Assembly: GCA_905160935.1 (NCBI GenBank)
Contig: CAJHZI010000815.1
Span: 284,001 to 348,000 of the forward strand
DNA: 64,000 nucleotides
Source: Enchytraeus crypticus
Taxonomy: Eukaryota > Annelida > Clitellata > Enchytraeida > Enchytraeidae
Direction: 5' to 3'
Shown in pieces: positions 22,743 to 31,889 of the stretch; the first letter of the stretch is position 1; the number at the start of each line of letters is the position of its first letter. The position numbers and the translations under genes are program-made. The notes under the pieces are model-generated. The model searched no databases. It was not told the origin of the DNA and saw only the letters and a list, made by a program, of their open reading frames with translations.

Positions 22743-25524
22743 GTCTCTCTATCTCTCTGTCTGCATTTAATATAGGCTAAATATGAATCAAATGCACATA
22801 TAGTATAATTTTGCAGCAGCAACTAATTGCTATGTCATAAATTTTCAGCAACGGTAATTATCCTCATCGAGTAGTGAATAAATGACGTAATTAATAATTT
22901 TAATGGTGAATATTTGATGACGTCATTGATTATTCTGCGCATCAACTTAGAAATTACTCATTTCAGTTCAACCCTTTGAACTAAATATGATAAATACGAT
23001 GGATTGTGAACTTAAATTTTCATTTCGCTATTCACAAAAATTAGCACAGATTTTTGAGGATGACATTTCATGTGCCCCTTGACGAGTATTACATGTACGG
23101 AATTATTATTCAACATTCTACAATGTTACAGTACCTATGACTGCGTGTTAATATCCTATTAAGCAACCGTAAATTATACTACATGTCTGTGTGACTGATT
23201 GCTTTGATACCCTATTAATGTATCGCTAAATACGCTTCAAACGTATCATAAATACTTCGTGGTTTCTGTCAATTTAATTTAAATTAATCGAAAATAGCAT
23301 TTACGTTTATATTTTAAATAGACTTGTGTCTACTTTACATGTCTACTTTATGACTACATCGTAGACAGCTAAAGTAGTCATTGTTGCAAAATACTTCTCA
23401 TAACTGTACTTCTCTAACTTCCAAGAAATTATGCAACTAAGTACGCTGCTCAATTTTAATGGAATATGTTTAATATTTTTATGCTGTTGATTTCAGACTC
23501 AGTCATTCGACCAAGTGATCTCTTTTTTCAGTGAGAAATGTGTTAAGCCTCTCGCTCTTAAACTGTCTCAATTTCACAAAGAAGAAGAGAGGCTATGTAA
23601 GTCAGAACATTTTCAGCATAATTAATAGACGCACATAGTAGATATTAAATTTAATCAGTCAATCAATCAACCACCTCATTAATCAATCAATTAAACAAAT
23701 AATAAATAAATTAATAAATCAAATCAACCTGTGAATCTATAAAGCAATTTATTAAGTGCCTAATCATTTACAGTTTTTACATTGATTTTCATGGCGTATA
23801 TTTGTAACTGCCATTGTAAAATACTTCCATATCTATGTAGTAGCCTAACCATATAAAGTGCTTCCTTTTCTTTTACTCTTCTATGCTTAATTCCCTTAAA
23901 TTTTATCCAGTTTAATTTATTGTTTCAATAGAGGATGTGTTTGTAGCTAATTATCCATCATTTCTAATTTCTCTTATAATTTTGTAGTATTGCATCATTC
24001 TTACCTCAACATAGATGTACAGACCAATAGCTAAAGATCAGTATACAGTATAATATGTATATAGTAGTCTATTCAGCAAATGGTATACAGAATGTCTTAG
24101 TAGCGTAGGGTAACGCCATGAAGTTTTAAATGACAGACCCTGAGGTGAATTCAACCCTCGTGTGTTCGAATCCCAGCCGCGCTGATCTTAGAGTGAAATC
24201 TCGGACATTCACTGAATTGGTTATACGGAAAATGGACTAAATTTCCTAACGGTTTAAACAGGTGTTATTGAAAGTGATAAATATCAACGTAGTTGATCAT
24301 TTCACTATATTTCGGGTTTACTTTTTTATGTAGTGACCAAAATTTAAACCAGTATATACATGTAGTGTATATAAACCAGTATATAGGCCTAGTGCTATAG
24401 TACAGATCAATATACTGTATGTTCAAGTACGCGCGATAGTATGTACGTGAATTGATTCCATTCAGGGCACACGTTAGTGTTTGTGTGGCCTTTGTGTCCT
24501 ATTTCACTTCATCTCGTGTATATCTTGCGTATATTATCTGAAGTGAAACAAACATGATTCAATTTAAGTGTACATTATAGGCTAATCGATCAGTGATCAG
24601 TGAATCAATCAATCAGTGAATTGGTGATCAAGAAATCAGTGATCAATGAATTAGTGATCAATAAATCAGTGAACGATGAATCAATCTATAAATAAAACTA
24701 TGTCGTGACCTTTTTCTCTGTTCTGTTTTCTCTCAAGGGAACGGACAGCGTCGCGGAATTATGTTAACTTTACACTTAACTTTTCTTTGATATTTTCAGC
24801 TGTCATGCTAAACCTATCAACTTTTACCAGCTGCGGCAACAGCTTTTACGAATGCGTCAGCCGAAACGCTCACATTGGATCTCTATGCAAAATCTATCAC
24901 CTGCTCGGTACCTTCATCACACCTAATTCCTCTGACGCTATATACTATCAAACTTTCCATGCTTTGTGTCCCAGCGAAACAAACAAAGAAGACCATACGT
25001 CGCAATACGACGACGAGCAGGATTACGATGGTGTATCAGAAGTCATCAGTCATGTCACTAACGAGCGGAACAGAGATGATGTGGACTCTGAAGCAGCAGA
25101 GTTCAACGACGATATGGATTATAAAGGATACAATGATAGTGATCATATGAATACTCACAGGACTGCTTCAGAGGAACATCGCGAGAGTAGTGATGGAGTT
25201 GTTCCAGGCTCCTCTCCGAAGGTCAGCGAAAGAATTGTCAAGCGGTCAGAAAGAAATGTTGAACAAAATCGAAATAAGGATAAATTTCTTTCGTCATCTA
25301 CCGGTAATCGGATTGGGACTGGAAGATTGTCTGATGTTCTGGAGAAATCAAGATCCAGGCAGACATTCTCTTCCTCTGCTTGGAGAGTGAAGAGGGCTAA
25401 CACTTACGAAGACAATGTCAGGATAGTCAATTTCTTGGCAGGATCTCTCGCACTTCTTAGAGGCTGCTCAAATTACTTACAGCTTTCTATCAATACAGGT
25501 ACCACTGGGCAGTTTAACTCTTAA
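11841..25524 (+). CDS. Gene A: secreted mucin-like protein with Cys-rich tail (4 exons)
   Basis: Proposed exons are 11841-11910, 14467-16697, 23497-23596 and 24800-25524. Phases fit throughout (1, 0, 1), with GT-AG junctions and strong GTAAG donors. The predicted protein is about 1041 aa. Residues 1-24 are a signal peptide (hydrophobic [10 protein letters not shown] core). Residues 25-767 are Thr/Ser-rich without any cysteine. They include a 10-aa repeat ([10 protein letters not shown] type, about residues 220-268), a non-repetitive stretch at about 295-405, and ten 15-aa repeats of [15 protein letters not shown] type (about 463-620). The last 274 residues contain six cysteines, an acidic middle part and an RVKR furin-type site near the C-terminus. 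No transmembrane helix was seen. The likely role is a secreted, heavily O- and N-glycosylated mucus or matrix component. I do not recognise a named family. A weak donor-like CAG|GTACC near 25499 leaves open a further exon. Confidence 0.8.
12144..12201. repeat. (TA)n microsatellite in gene A intron 1
   Basis: About 57 bp of TA. Confidence 0.95.
12836..13062 (+). mobile_element. tRNA-derived SINE, family 2, full length
   Basis: Head with TAATGGTAACGTCATGAAG and the B-box GTGGGTTCGAATCCCAGCC, then ATTCACTGAACTGGTTATACGG, CCTAACGGTTTAAACATGTG, and the tail TTCACTATAATGGGTGTTTAC. Lies in intron 1 of gene A in sense orientation. Confidence 0.85.
13560..13880. mobile_element. 5S rRNA-derived composite repeat
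   Basis: The right end (13782-13860, minus strand) matches 5S rRNA over CGAAGTTAAGC..GGTTAGTAATTTGTGGGTGACC. The left end (13575-13640, plus strand) also starts CCGAAGTTAAGC and then diverges, so the two ends are roughly inverted. The middle (GCAATTGCAGC..GCGCGGATTT with flanks) recurs at 47740-47855, and the right end recurs at 1-97. This suggests a mobile unit, possibly SINE3-like, rather than a 5S gene. Confidence 0.6.
13881..13990. repeat. AGCTTAACT tandem/hairpin repeat
   Basis: Short copies of AGCTTAACTTAA, then a 40-bp unit present twice that starts TTTAGCTTAA and ends TTAAGCTAAA. The ends of each unit are perfect 10-bp inverted repeats. Confidence 0.75.
13991..14466. other. Rest of gene A intron 1
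   Basis: AT-rich intronic DNA. The acceptor CTAACAG is at 14460-14466. Nothing else was recognised. Confidence 0.5.
14467..16697 (+). CDS. Gene A exon 2: mucin domain
   Basis: A 2231-bp exon encoding residues 24-767. It is rich in Thr, Ser, Asn and Asp, with many N-glycosylation sequons and no cysteine. The frame opens at the acceptor and there is no ATG near its start, which is why the signal exon at 11841 is needed. The donor CCG|GTAAGT is strong. Read past the donor, the frame stops 19 codons later (16754). Confidence 0.85.
15062..15195 (+). repeat. Coding 30-bp minisatellite in gene A
   Basis: About 4.3 copies of a 10-residue unit ([10 protein letters not shown]). Its threonine-rich composition fits O-glycosylation. 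Other-frame ORFs here are shadows. Confidence 0.9.
15788..16255 (+). repeat. Coding 45-bp minisatellite in gene A
   Basis: Ten units of 15 residues (last one 14). Each contains an N-[IV]-[TS] sequon at the same place, and several have a second sequon, N-D-T. The antisense and other sense frames are also open over this stretch because of the repeat. Confidence 0.9.
16955..17275 (+). mobile_element. Dispersed repeat F, longest copy
   Basis: It starts at CAGTGCACTGCCAAGTGGCA and includes TCGCTCCATAAGAGCACACC, CACAAAGCCTATGCC and GAGGTGGTTTCCCGTTGCC. It is related to 6470-6625, 29280-29500 and 29720-29930. It is probably retroelement-derived and lies in intron 2 of gene A. Confidence 0.65.
17285..17522 (-). 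mobile_element. tRNA-derived SINE, family 2, full length
   Basis: Reverse-orientation copy with the tail at 17290 (ACGCATTGTAGTGAAATGAT) and the B box read as GGGATTCGAACCCACGAGG at 17433-17452. The head ends at CGCTATTAAGACATTC. Confidence 0.85.
17866..17995 (+). mobile_element. tRNA-derived SINE, family 1
   Basis: Head TCTGGAGCCGGTGGCGATATC, B-box GGGGTTCAAATCCCAGG and a diverged tail (GAGATGAAACTGACTTTTAC). Confidence 0.8.
17996..18536. other. Gene A intron 2, unremarkable
   Basis: No exon or repeat was recognised. Confidence 0.4.
18537..18692. repeat. (AATAATACT)n and related trinucleotide runs
   Basis: About eight copies of a 9-bp unit, followed by TAG and AAT runs. Confidence 0.9.
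19010..19432. repeat. TA/TATG-rich simple-sequence block
   Basis: Alternating (TA)n and TATGTATA phrases ending in a 55-bp TA run. Confidence 0.9.
19590..20010 (+). mobile_element. LINE family G, ORF2 C-terminal fragment
   Basis: Frames with stops and shifts give blocks typical of RT-containing LINE tails: KCGYGEK ([12 protein letters not shown]), [11 protein letters not shown] (KRRWIGHILR-like), ESSMEGETE (IEGRMEGKR-like), and finally a D-L-P-V-G-like end at GGACCTGCCAGTAGGCAGTG. The same 3' end occurs at 35560, 46305, 46960, 59315 and 60955. Confidence 0.75.
20515..20605. repeat. Left outlier of the 26-bp satellite
   Basis: About three and a half copies of the unit (AGATAGAGATCTAATCCTC type), cut off from the main array by an (AAT)n run and SINE sequence. 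Confidence 0.85.
20640..20886 (-). mobile_element. tRNA-derived SINE, family 2
   Basis: Preceded by an (AAT)n run (20606-20640), which is the SINE tail in reverse orientation. B box GGGATTCGAACCCACGAG at 20790; it ends in GCGCTATTGAGACATTC. Confidence 0.85.
20905..21045 (+). mobile_element. SINE family 2, partial, inverted relative to its neighbour
   Basis: Contains GCGCGTTAGGTAACGG, ACATATGGTATTAA and the tail GATAATTTCACTATAATGCAT. It forms a head-to-head inverted pair with 20640-20886. Confidence 0.6.
21098..22313. repeat. 26-bp satellite array, about 46 copies, in gene A intron 2
   Basis: The unit CAGATAGAGATCTATTCC plus TCTTACTT is repeated head to tail almost without change. The only variants seen are AGATAGATATC at both ends, a few ATCTAATCC units (about 21785-21815) and one CTTGCTTC near 22265. 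Each unit contains AGATAG, a match to the WGATAR core of GATA factors. The homogeneity implies recent amplification or gene conversion, or a collapsed or expanded assembly region. Confidence 0.95.
22314..23496. other. Gene A intron 2, 3' part
   Basis: It holds a (CT)n run at 22708-22762 and otherwise unremarkable AT-rich sequence. Acceptor TTTCAG at 23491. Confidence 0.5.
23497..23596 (+). CDS. Gene A exon 3
   Basis: A 100-bp exon reading [20 protein letters not shown] then [13 protein letters not shown]. It carries the first cysteine of the tail domain. The phase is 0 in and 1 out. Donor CTAT|GTAAGT. It was identified from phase continuity and its amphipathic, charged composition. Confidence 0.75.
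24098..24322 (+). mobile_element. tRNA-derived SINE, family 2, full length
   Basis: Head TAGCGTAGGGTAACGCCATG, B box GTGTGTTCGAATCCCAGCC and a tail ending TTTCACTATATTTCGGG. It lies in intron 3 of gene A. Confidence 0.85.
24590..24690. repeat. Degenerate AATCAGTGATCA repeat
   Basis: About seven imperfect copies of a 12-14-bp phrase. Confidence 0.7.
24800..25524 (+). CDS. Gene A exon 4: Cys-rich tail with furin-type site
   Basis: Encodes the last 241 residues after acceptor TTTTCAG. It has five cysteines ([20 protein letters not shown]). A long acidic, polar middle contains two dibasic sites; the second, WRVKR followed by ANTYED, fits the furin consensus R-X-K-R. Cleavage would release a 42-residue C-terminal piece with one cysteine. 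The frame closes at TAA, 25522-25524. Confidence 0.8.
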
Positions 25525-25978
25525 GAACGACTGTAAATGAGAGGATATAAAGTGATAGTTGTTTTAACGGATGATCATTCTGATATAAATATACAGTGCA
25601 TACAATTTATTTTAAAAATGAATTAGAATCAGTGCCAGTATTTACTAGAAGAAGGAAGTGGTGGTAAATTGCAAGAGATATTCATCCATCTACTTAACTA
25701 TGGAAGGAGGCTATTGAATGGTCACCCTATTTAACGATTGAAGTAAGTTGTTAAAGGGTAATTTTATTTAACGATTAAAAGAAGTTACTGGAGATTTACC
25801 CAATTTAAAGATTTGAGTGAAGTTACTGAAGTGTTACCATATTTAAAGTTTGAGGAAAGTCACGCTGGAGGGTTACGATTGAAATTAACGATGAAGGAAT
25901 TAATCTTAGTCAGAATAACAAACTAAGAGAGATAACAAGAATGAAGGAAAGAGAGAGAATGCTAAAGCTAAAAAAGCT
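25525..25978. other. 3' flank of gene A
   Basis: Presumed 3' UTR. No canonical AATAAA was seen. Around 25720-25880 there is a degenerate repetition of GTTACTGnAG and TTTAACGATT-type phrases. Confidence 0.4.
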
Positions 25979-26100
25979 AAGGCTAACGTCAGTTTCCTCA
26001 CTCGAAAGCGATGTCAGTGACAGGCGAGCCCAGGTTTTGAACCCCGCACATACTGATCCGCGGTCGAGTGCCTTACCGACTTCGCCACTGGCTCCAGTCA
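25979..26100 (-). mobile_element. tRNA-derived SINE, family 1
   Basis: Full-length reverse copy: tail TAACGTCAGTTTCCTCACTC, B box as GGTTTTGAACCCCGCACA, head ending CGCCACTGGCTCCAG. Confidence 0.9.
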
Positions 26101-26107
26101 GTGAGAG

Positions 26108-26185
26108 TCACATATATATATATATAATATATAATATATATTATATATATATATATTATATATATTATATATAATATAATATAGA

Positions 26186-26238
<53 letters not shown>
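26108..26238. repeat. (TA)n followed by (GA)n
   Basis: A TA-rich block to about 26178, then about 52 bp of GA. Confidence 0.95.
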
Positions 26239-26241
<3 letters not shown>

Positions 26242-26629
26242 CCTTCCTATGTACTGTATTTTCTACGTCTGCCGTAGAGCAAATAATTTTAACACTTAAA
26301 AATGTAACCTACGAAGCACCGTTAGGAGTTGAGTTTCGTATATCTAGGATGAACTCAGAGCTGCTGCTGGCGTTATTGCTGCTTGATTATCGGGTAAGCA
26401 TTTATACGGGAATATTCACACGGGCATAGAATACGGGCATTTCGATTATTCATTATTTTAAAATGTTTTTGTATTTGACTATTTTTGAGCATAATGTGGC
26501 TTATTTTGTGAAAATTTAAGCAGACATAATTGATCAATCGATGTCTATTGGCTTGTATATTGACATTATTTTAGTGTTATATTTCATGTTCTGAAATTTT
26601 TTTAATCTCTTTATTTCTTACCTCGGGTG

Positions 26630-26745
26630 TAAATAACCCGGTGCTAGTTAAAAGAGATACGAGCAAATACTTTTTGAATCACCGCCCGGGTACGTGAGGT
26701 CATCCAGCTGCTTAAAAGAATTATTGAAGCAGACTATATTAAAAT
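26630..26745 (+). mobile_element. Dispersed repeat H, copy 1
   Basis: Shares GTGTAAATAACCCGG, CACCGCCCGGGTACGTGAGG and GCTTAAAAGAATTATTGAAG with 36705-36840 (plus) and 31150-31300 (minus). It is a short interspersed unit of about 120 bp with no coding potential. Confidence 0.7.
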
Positions 26746-26850
26746 TTAAATTTAATTTAAATGTTAACGTTAAATTAAAGCTATTAGTTTATTCTTATTT
26801 GACAATAGACATAGCCACAATTAGAGGCCGCTGTAAGGCTGTAAAGCCAA

Positions 26851-26978
26851 TGTTTAACGTCAGTTTCACCTCTCGAAAGTAATATCAGTAACGGGAGAGC
26901 CCAGGTTTGAATGCGGCCCATTGATCCGCGGTCGGTTATCTTACCTACAACCGCGGTCGGTTATCTTACCTACAGTGA
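26851..26978 (-). mobile_element. SINE family 1, rearranged at its head
   Basis: Tail TTTAACGTCAGTTTCACCTC and a B-box region are recognisable. The 24-bp CCGCGGTCGGTTATCTTACC segment with TACA is then present twice in tandem (26927-26974) before the palindrome that follows. Confidence 0.75.
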
Positions 26979-26979
26979 T

Positions 26980-27032
26980 ACTTTATGTATCACTGGCGGG
27001 AGCCACTGGCTCCCGCCAGTGATACATAAAGT
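26980..27032. repeat. Perfect 26-bp inverted repeat with 1-bp spacer
   Basis: The left arm 26980-27005 is the exact reverse complement of the right arm 27007-27032. The centre reads GGAGCCACTGGCTCC. The SINE head sits at the centre of the palindrome. Confidence 0.95.
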
Positions 27033-29279
27033 GATAGATTTTAACACCATTAAATTATTGAGATTATGATTACAATGTTATTTAAATATATCTAAAGCTG
27101 TACGGGAAGCCATTAGCTCAACAGATTATATTTATTGTATTTAATAAATTTAATCTGCGAAAGATATCAGATAATAGCTAGAAAGTAGATAGTAGATCGT
27201 GTTTTATTCTACTTGTTATATTTCTAAATATTGCATTTCCGTGTATCTTGGTCTATATCAGAGCTGCGTAATTTTTACAATGGTTTGTAGATTGTGAAAC
27301 GTTGCCGCACAACAAATTGGAACCATTGATGCGAATGGCTATTTCAGGCCCGAAACAGACTTAGTAATAATGATGTCATTAATAGTGATGTAAATAATAT
27401 TTCTCTTACATTTTTCTTGGTAAAGAATTTAACAAAATAAGCATCTTGAAAAATATGTTTCCAAAAAGAACTTATTTTTTGGAAATTTAACATTTTGTTT
27501 TAATTCTATTCTGGTTAATTCATGTAGACCTACACGCCTCAAAACACAAGGAAGAAAACCAAGAAGTTTATTATGGGTTTAAAATCTGAAACCAATAGGC
27601 CATCTCAGCGAATAAGATCCTTTTCATACTGTTTGTTTTCACAGTTGTTTCAAAATACTCAAGATGACGATTTAGCTAAATATTTAAACAATAAACTATC
27701 CAGCAATTAAAACTTTGCTTCTCATGTAGAGAACGACGCGATAGTCCGCGGTAATTCATGGTAATTACCGCGGTAAAGGTTTTAGTCTGACGGGACTACT
27801 ATCTTAACGGTTATACAGTTGGAATGTTAACGCGTGGGAGGAGAAAATTACTACAGCGGATTGCTCTATAAAAATTCCTATTCAGAATTTCAACCGTCTT
27901 GTCACCGTCATTGTTTTTCTTGATAATTGTTGGTCTATATTATTCATTTATGTTTCTGCTGTTAAATATTTTTAGTAACAATATTCCACTTTAATAAATA
28001 TTCTACTATTTAAAAAATAATTTCAAATTTATTTTATTAAAAATTGTATAAAATTAGTTTGTATGTATAAATTACCGCGGTAATTATCTCGGCAATCCGT
28101 GGTAATTACCATAGTAGGTCTTAGTCTTTACGGTACTTCGAGGGAACGGATTAAAAATTTGACATACACCGCGGTGAGGGGCAGTAACGGATTTTTCTTT
28201 TTTTAGGAACGGGACGGAGACGTAGACAAAATATTCTTCACTCTCTATTTTGCTGCTAAAACGTTTTAAGACAAAATATGATAATTGTCTATTCTGTATT
28301 TGAAAGGTTAATTATTGTAAGGATATTTATTGTTTAATATTTTAACATGTTGCATTGTATTGCATTTTATTTCGTTAGAAGCTGCTGCTTGATAGGAACA
28401 TTTTTATCAGATGAACTATGAACTTAGCGGATTCCCTTACACCATTCTTATAAGTTAAATCTTTATTATTACAATATTGACTACTGAGATTGCATTCTCT
28501 TATTTAAGGCAACATCTAAGTTATACATTTTAATAAGTTATAATCATTCGCTGCAATTTAAGTTATAATTGCATCTGTAGTTGCAATTTCACGATGTGCC
28601 TGTGTTTAGAATATCGTGTATGATGGTCTGAGCATTTTGATACATTATTGTATTAATTTCTTGCCTTAGTTTCTTCTGTACAATTGCAAATTGATAGAAA
28701 ACCTTGTTACTGTTGGACAGAGTAAGTGCATAACCAAATACAATACAAAATTCTGTCTTCTTCCAAAGGAGCGCAATATTTGCAATAGCAATTAAACGAA
28801 TTTTCAAAATTTTTGAAAAAAGCTATAAATTGCAGCTATAAATTATAAGTTTGAGCACTTTTAATTAAATAATAATTTTTCACAACTAGATCGCTATTTG
28901 TTGATTTTATAGACTACGTGTTTTGATTTGGGATTTTTTCTAGACCTTTGTTACTCAGTTTGCACAATCATTTTCGTTATGTTGGTTGTTAATATTAAAG
29001 TCGCACAGTAAAAATGTATGCAATGTATCGATTAAATGTATTATTAAATATCAGTATTACTCAGTATGCTAAGTCTAATATTGTATATTTTCATCAACGT
29101 TTGAATATCAATTCGAATACCAGTTGAAATGTATTTAAGAATGTCCTTCCGATTTGAAACAGGCTTTAAACATACTTTTATAACCTTATGCTGTCCTTTC
29201 GTGTTCCCGTTTAGTGTCCGGATACTGAAAAATATGAAGAATAGAACAACAGAACAACAGTTAATTAAACCTGATTAAG
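27033..29279. other. Intergenic, no gene seen; CCGCGGTAATTACC motif pair
   Basis: Two related segments, 27745-27800 and 28065-28140, each carry GGTAATTACC near CCGCGG, then TCTTAGTCTTTACGG or TTTTAGTCTGACGG. CCGCGG also recurs near 28171. Nothing else was recognised. A 72-codon minus frame at 28589-28807 lacks any domain or splice context and is not called. Confidence 0.4.
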
Positions 29280-29500
29280 AGGCGAGTGAGAAAGAACTGA
29301 GGAAGTCAACGGGAAACCACCTCAGAAGATATATAGTCCCTAGCTGTAGGATACATAAGGTACGAATAAGGCTTAGACTTTGTGAAGGAATAATCTTGTT
29401 GATCTATGGAGTGCTCTTCAAAGAGTGTGAAAGCAGACCATGAGTATGATTATGTACTTTTATCTGCCACTTGACAGAACACTAGAGAAAGCGAGATCGA
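29280..29500 (-). mobile_element. Dispersed repeat F
   Basis: Reverse copy of the 16955-17275 unit: CAACGGGAAACCACCTCAGA, GGCTTAGACTTTGTGAAGG, GGAGTGCTCTTCAAAGAGTG, CTGCCACTTGACAG. Confidence 0.65.
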
Positions 29501-29637
29501 GATACTTTCTTTGGATTGCTTCTAATTACTGGTCTGAGATAAATCTTCATATGTGTTACCTACTGCTTCGTTCATTTTAAAATCTTCTGTGAAAAAATTA
29601 CTTCATGGAATCATAGAGTTAAATTTATTCCAAGTCC

Positions 29638-29930
29638 CTCTCTTTATCTCTCTCACTCTCTCTCTCTCTCACTCTCTCTCTCACTCTCTCTCTCTCTCTC
29701 TCTAATGCTCTTCCAAATGACAGGGCCAAGATATAGATTTAGAGATAGGTACTCAATATACATATTCAGTCAAGCGCTGTAAACAATACTCTTTGGATCC
29801 ACAAGTTCATCTCTTCGCAATTATATTCATCCCATATGTAGCCCACAGCTTTAAAAATATGGTTTCTGTGGTGGTTTCGCGTTTTTTCTTCAGTTTTGGT
29901 TTAGTCACCCCTTAGGACACGTGCAGATAA
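29638..29930 (+). mobile_element. (CT)n plus diverged repeat F
   Basis: A CT-rich run at 29638-29703 is followed by a diverged plus-strand copy of repeat F (CATATTCAGTCAAG, GATCCACAAGTTCATCTC, GTGGTGGTTTCGCG). Confidence 0.5.
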
Positions 29931-31149
29931 CGGTTGGTCTATTCTTCAGTGTCCCGGGCATCATACAGGAATTAATCTACGTAAATGTAAAAAACGAAAA
30001 TATGACGGCTTCTAAAATAAATCACTTATTATGTTCAGCTTATTGTATTATTCGAAATTATTACGAAACACGTTCCGGTCTACAGTTAGATTATTCTCGA
30101 AGTTTTTGAATACAATAAATCACACAGGATGTCAGGGACCTGATTCTACAATTTTATCTGAGATAATATGAGATCCTGAGATTAAATGTTGCTTTGCTTA
30201 TATTCCTAATAATATTCCTATTATAATCATTTTGGAATTTTTACCTGTCCTCGATTTTTGACTGAATCTTGATATCCTACTAATCTATTTATGAATTCAA
30301 CGACTGTATTGAATTAATTCTTATGAAATTCTTTTTTATTCTTCCTGTCAAGTGTTGACGAATAAAGAAGTTGATATTATATATTAATTAAATACTAAAA
30401 GAAATTAAATAATACACGGATATACAGTAGAACAAAAATTTCAACGATTTCAAATGTAAGCGAAATTCGTAGAATTTAAAATAATACTTTTCTACCCAAC
30501 TGCTGTTCTCATAAAATTGTTTCAAAAGAAAGCACTTTACTTAAAATACAATTTCTATCGACACACAAATTACTACAACGCTCTTTAGCACAAATTCCTA
30601 CACTTTACTTTCCTCTCGACAGCTCGCCTACAAGGATTCCTTCTAATATAGTCCCTAGGTTAGAATATATCGGTGGAATACTCTTCCCAGTTTGATCATC
30701 TTCAGATCTTTTCACATCGACTGTTCGATGGACTACAATCAGTTCTACTAACCGAACTCTGCGAATTACGCTTGAATTCGGCTACTACTGAGATTCTTCA
30801 AATCTACTAAATCTATATCCAACATGGCACATTTAACGTCCTTGTTGTCACGGTTTCATCTTGAATCCCACTCTCTACTTACTGTCTAGGCATGCCCTCA
30901 TTGGTCACTTGCCTCAGCTTAGCTACCGCCTAGGATCACACTTTCATAAAGCACAATACTTTTAAATCTTTACTTATGCAGCAGTAATATGAAGTACTTT
31001 TCTTGAAAAACAAATACCATACATCATGCGCAAAATATATCGAATCAAGCTTTCACACAGGAAAAATTCATCGCAATGTTTGAGCACTAATATTGTACTA
31101 AGGATACAAAAGGAAGTTTTTAAAAAGCGAAGAAAATTAAGGCAAATGA
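29931..31149. other. Intergenic, no gene seen
   Basis: No exon or repeat was recognised. The 30640-30960 stretch is less AT-rich than its surroundings but has no open frame. Confidence 0.35.
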
Positions 31150-31300
31150 GCAATTTTACTAAATTTAATTGCATAAAGCATTATTTTAAGCATTCTTTTA
31201 AGCAGCTAGATGACCTCGAGTAGCCGGGCGGCGATTTAGCACGTATTGCTCGAATCGTTTTTATCAAACCTCGTGTTCTTTGCACCCGGGGTAATAAAAA
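31150..31300 (-). mobile_element. Dispersed repeat H, copy 2
   Basis: Reverse complement of the units at 26630 and 36705: TTCTTTTAAGCAGCTAGATG, GCCGGGCGGCGATTTAGCAC, CTTTGCACCCGGG. Confidence 0.75.
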
Positions 31301-31619
31301 AATAATAATATAATTAATAGACTAAATTCTAACTTTAAGGTGATTCAAATAGCCCTACATTCTCTAAGGAGATGGATAGACGGTGTTAACGAGACTATAA
31401 GAGATTTGTGGCTGGGTGCTATAAGGTTTTCAATTACAAGATTTTCCCACAAATTGCAAATAACCTTGTGAAGATGATTGCTAACTTTTTCTAAAGAAGT
31501 TCATTACTTTCATCAAATCGTACTCATTTTCAATTTATCTTTTGTTATTTTCAGTTCTTGAAATAAACAAAATATTAGTTTTCACAAAGAGGGACATTAT
31601 ATGACCTAATTCGACTTAA

Positions 31620-31768
31620 TTTACCGAACCGGCACCGTTTAGGATCTTTTTCTTTCTCTACAGCACATGCTTTTCAGATCGTTTGAGGTGAATCCTTTTG
31701 TGGTGACATGTGATGGTAGGACGTCCCTGACATTATCCTTGTATGAGGAAATGGACGTTAAACGTTTA

Positions 31769-31808
<40 letters not shown>

Positions 31809-31812
31809 GCAA
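31620..31812 (+). mobile_element. LINE family A 3' UTR with (ATT)n tail
   Basis: Matches the 3' UTR of the LINE at 34720-35325: ACCGGATCGGCAC-type start, GTGGTGACATGTGATG, then GACGTCCCTGACATTATCC and TGAGGAAATGGACGTTAAAC, then (ATT)n. It lies just downstream of the DUOX stop, antisense to that gene. Confidence 0.8.
31765..31770 (-). promoter_or_regulatory. Candidate polyadenylation signal for gene C
   Basis: AATAAA on the minus strand, 120 bp past the DUOX stop codon, located in the LINE tail. The position is plausible, but usage is inferred only. Confidence 0.3.
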
Positions 31813-31889
31813 TCAGTTTATAATTAATTAGCATCTATTATATTATTAATATTATTATTATTTTAAATAAATAAATCCATCTATGATGA

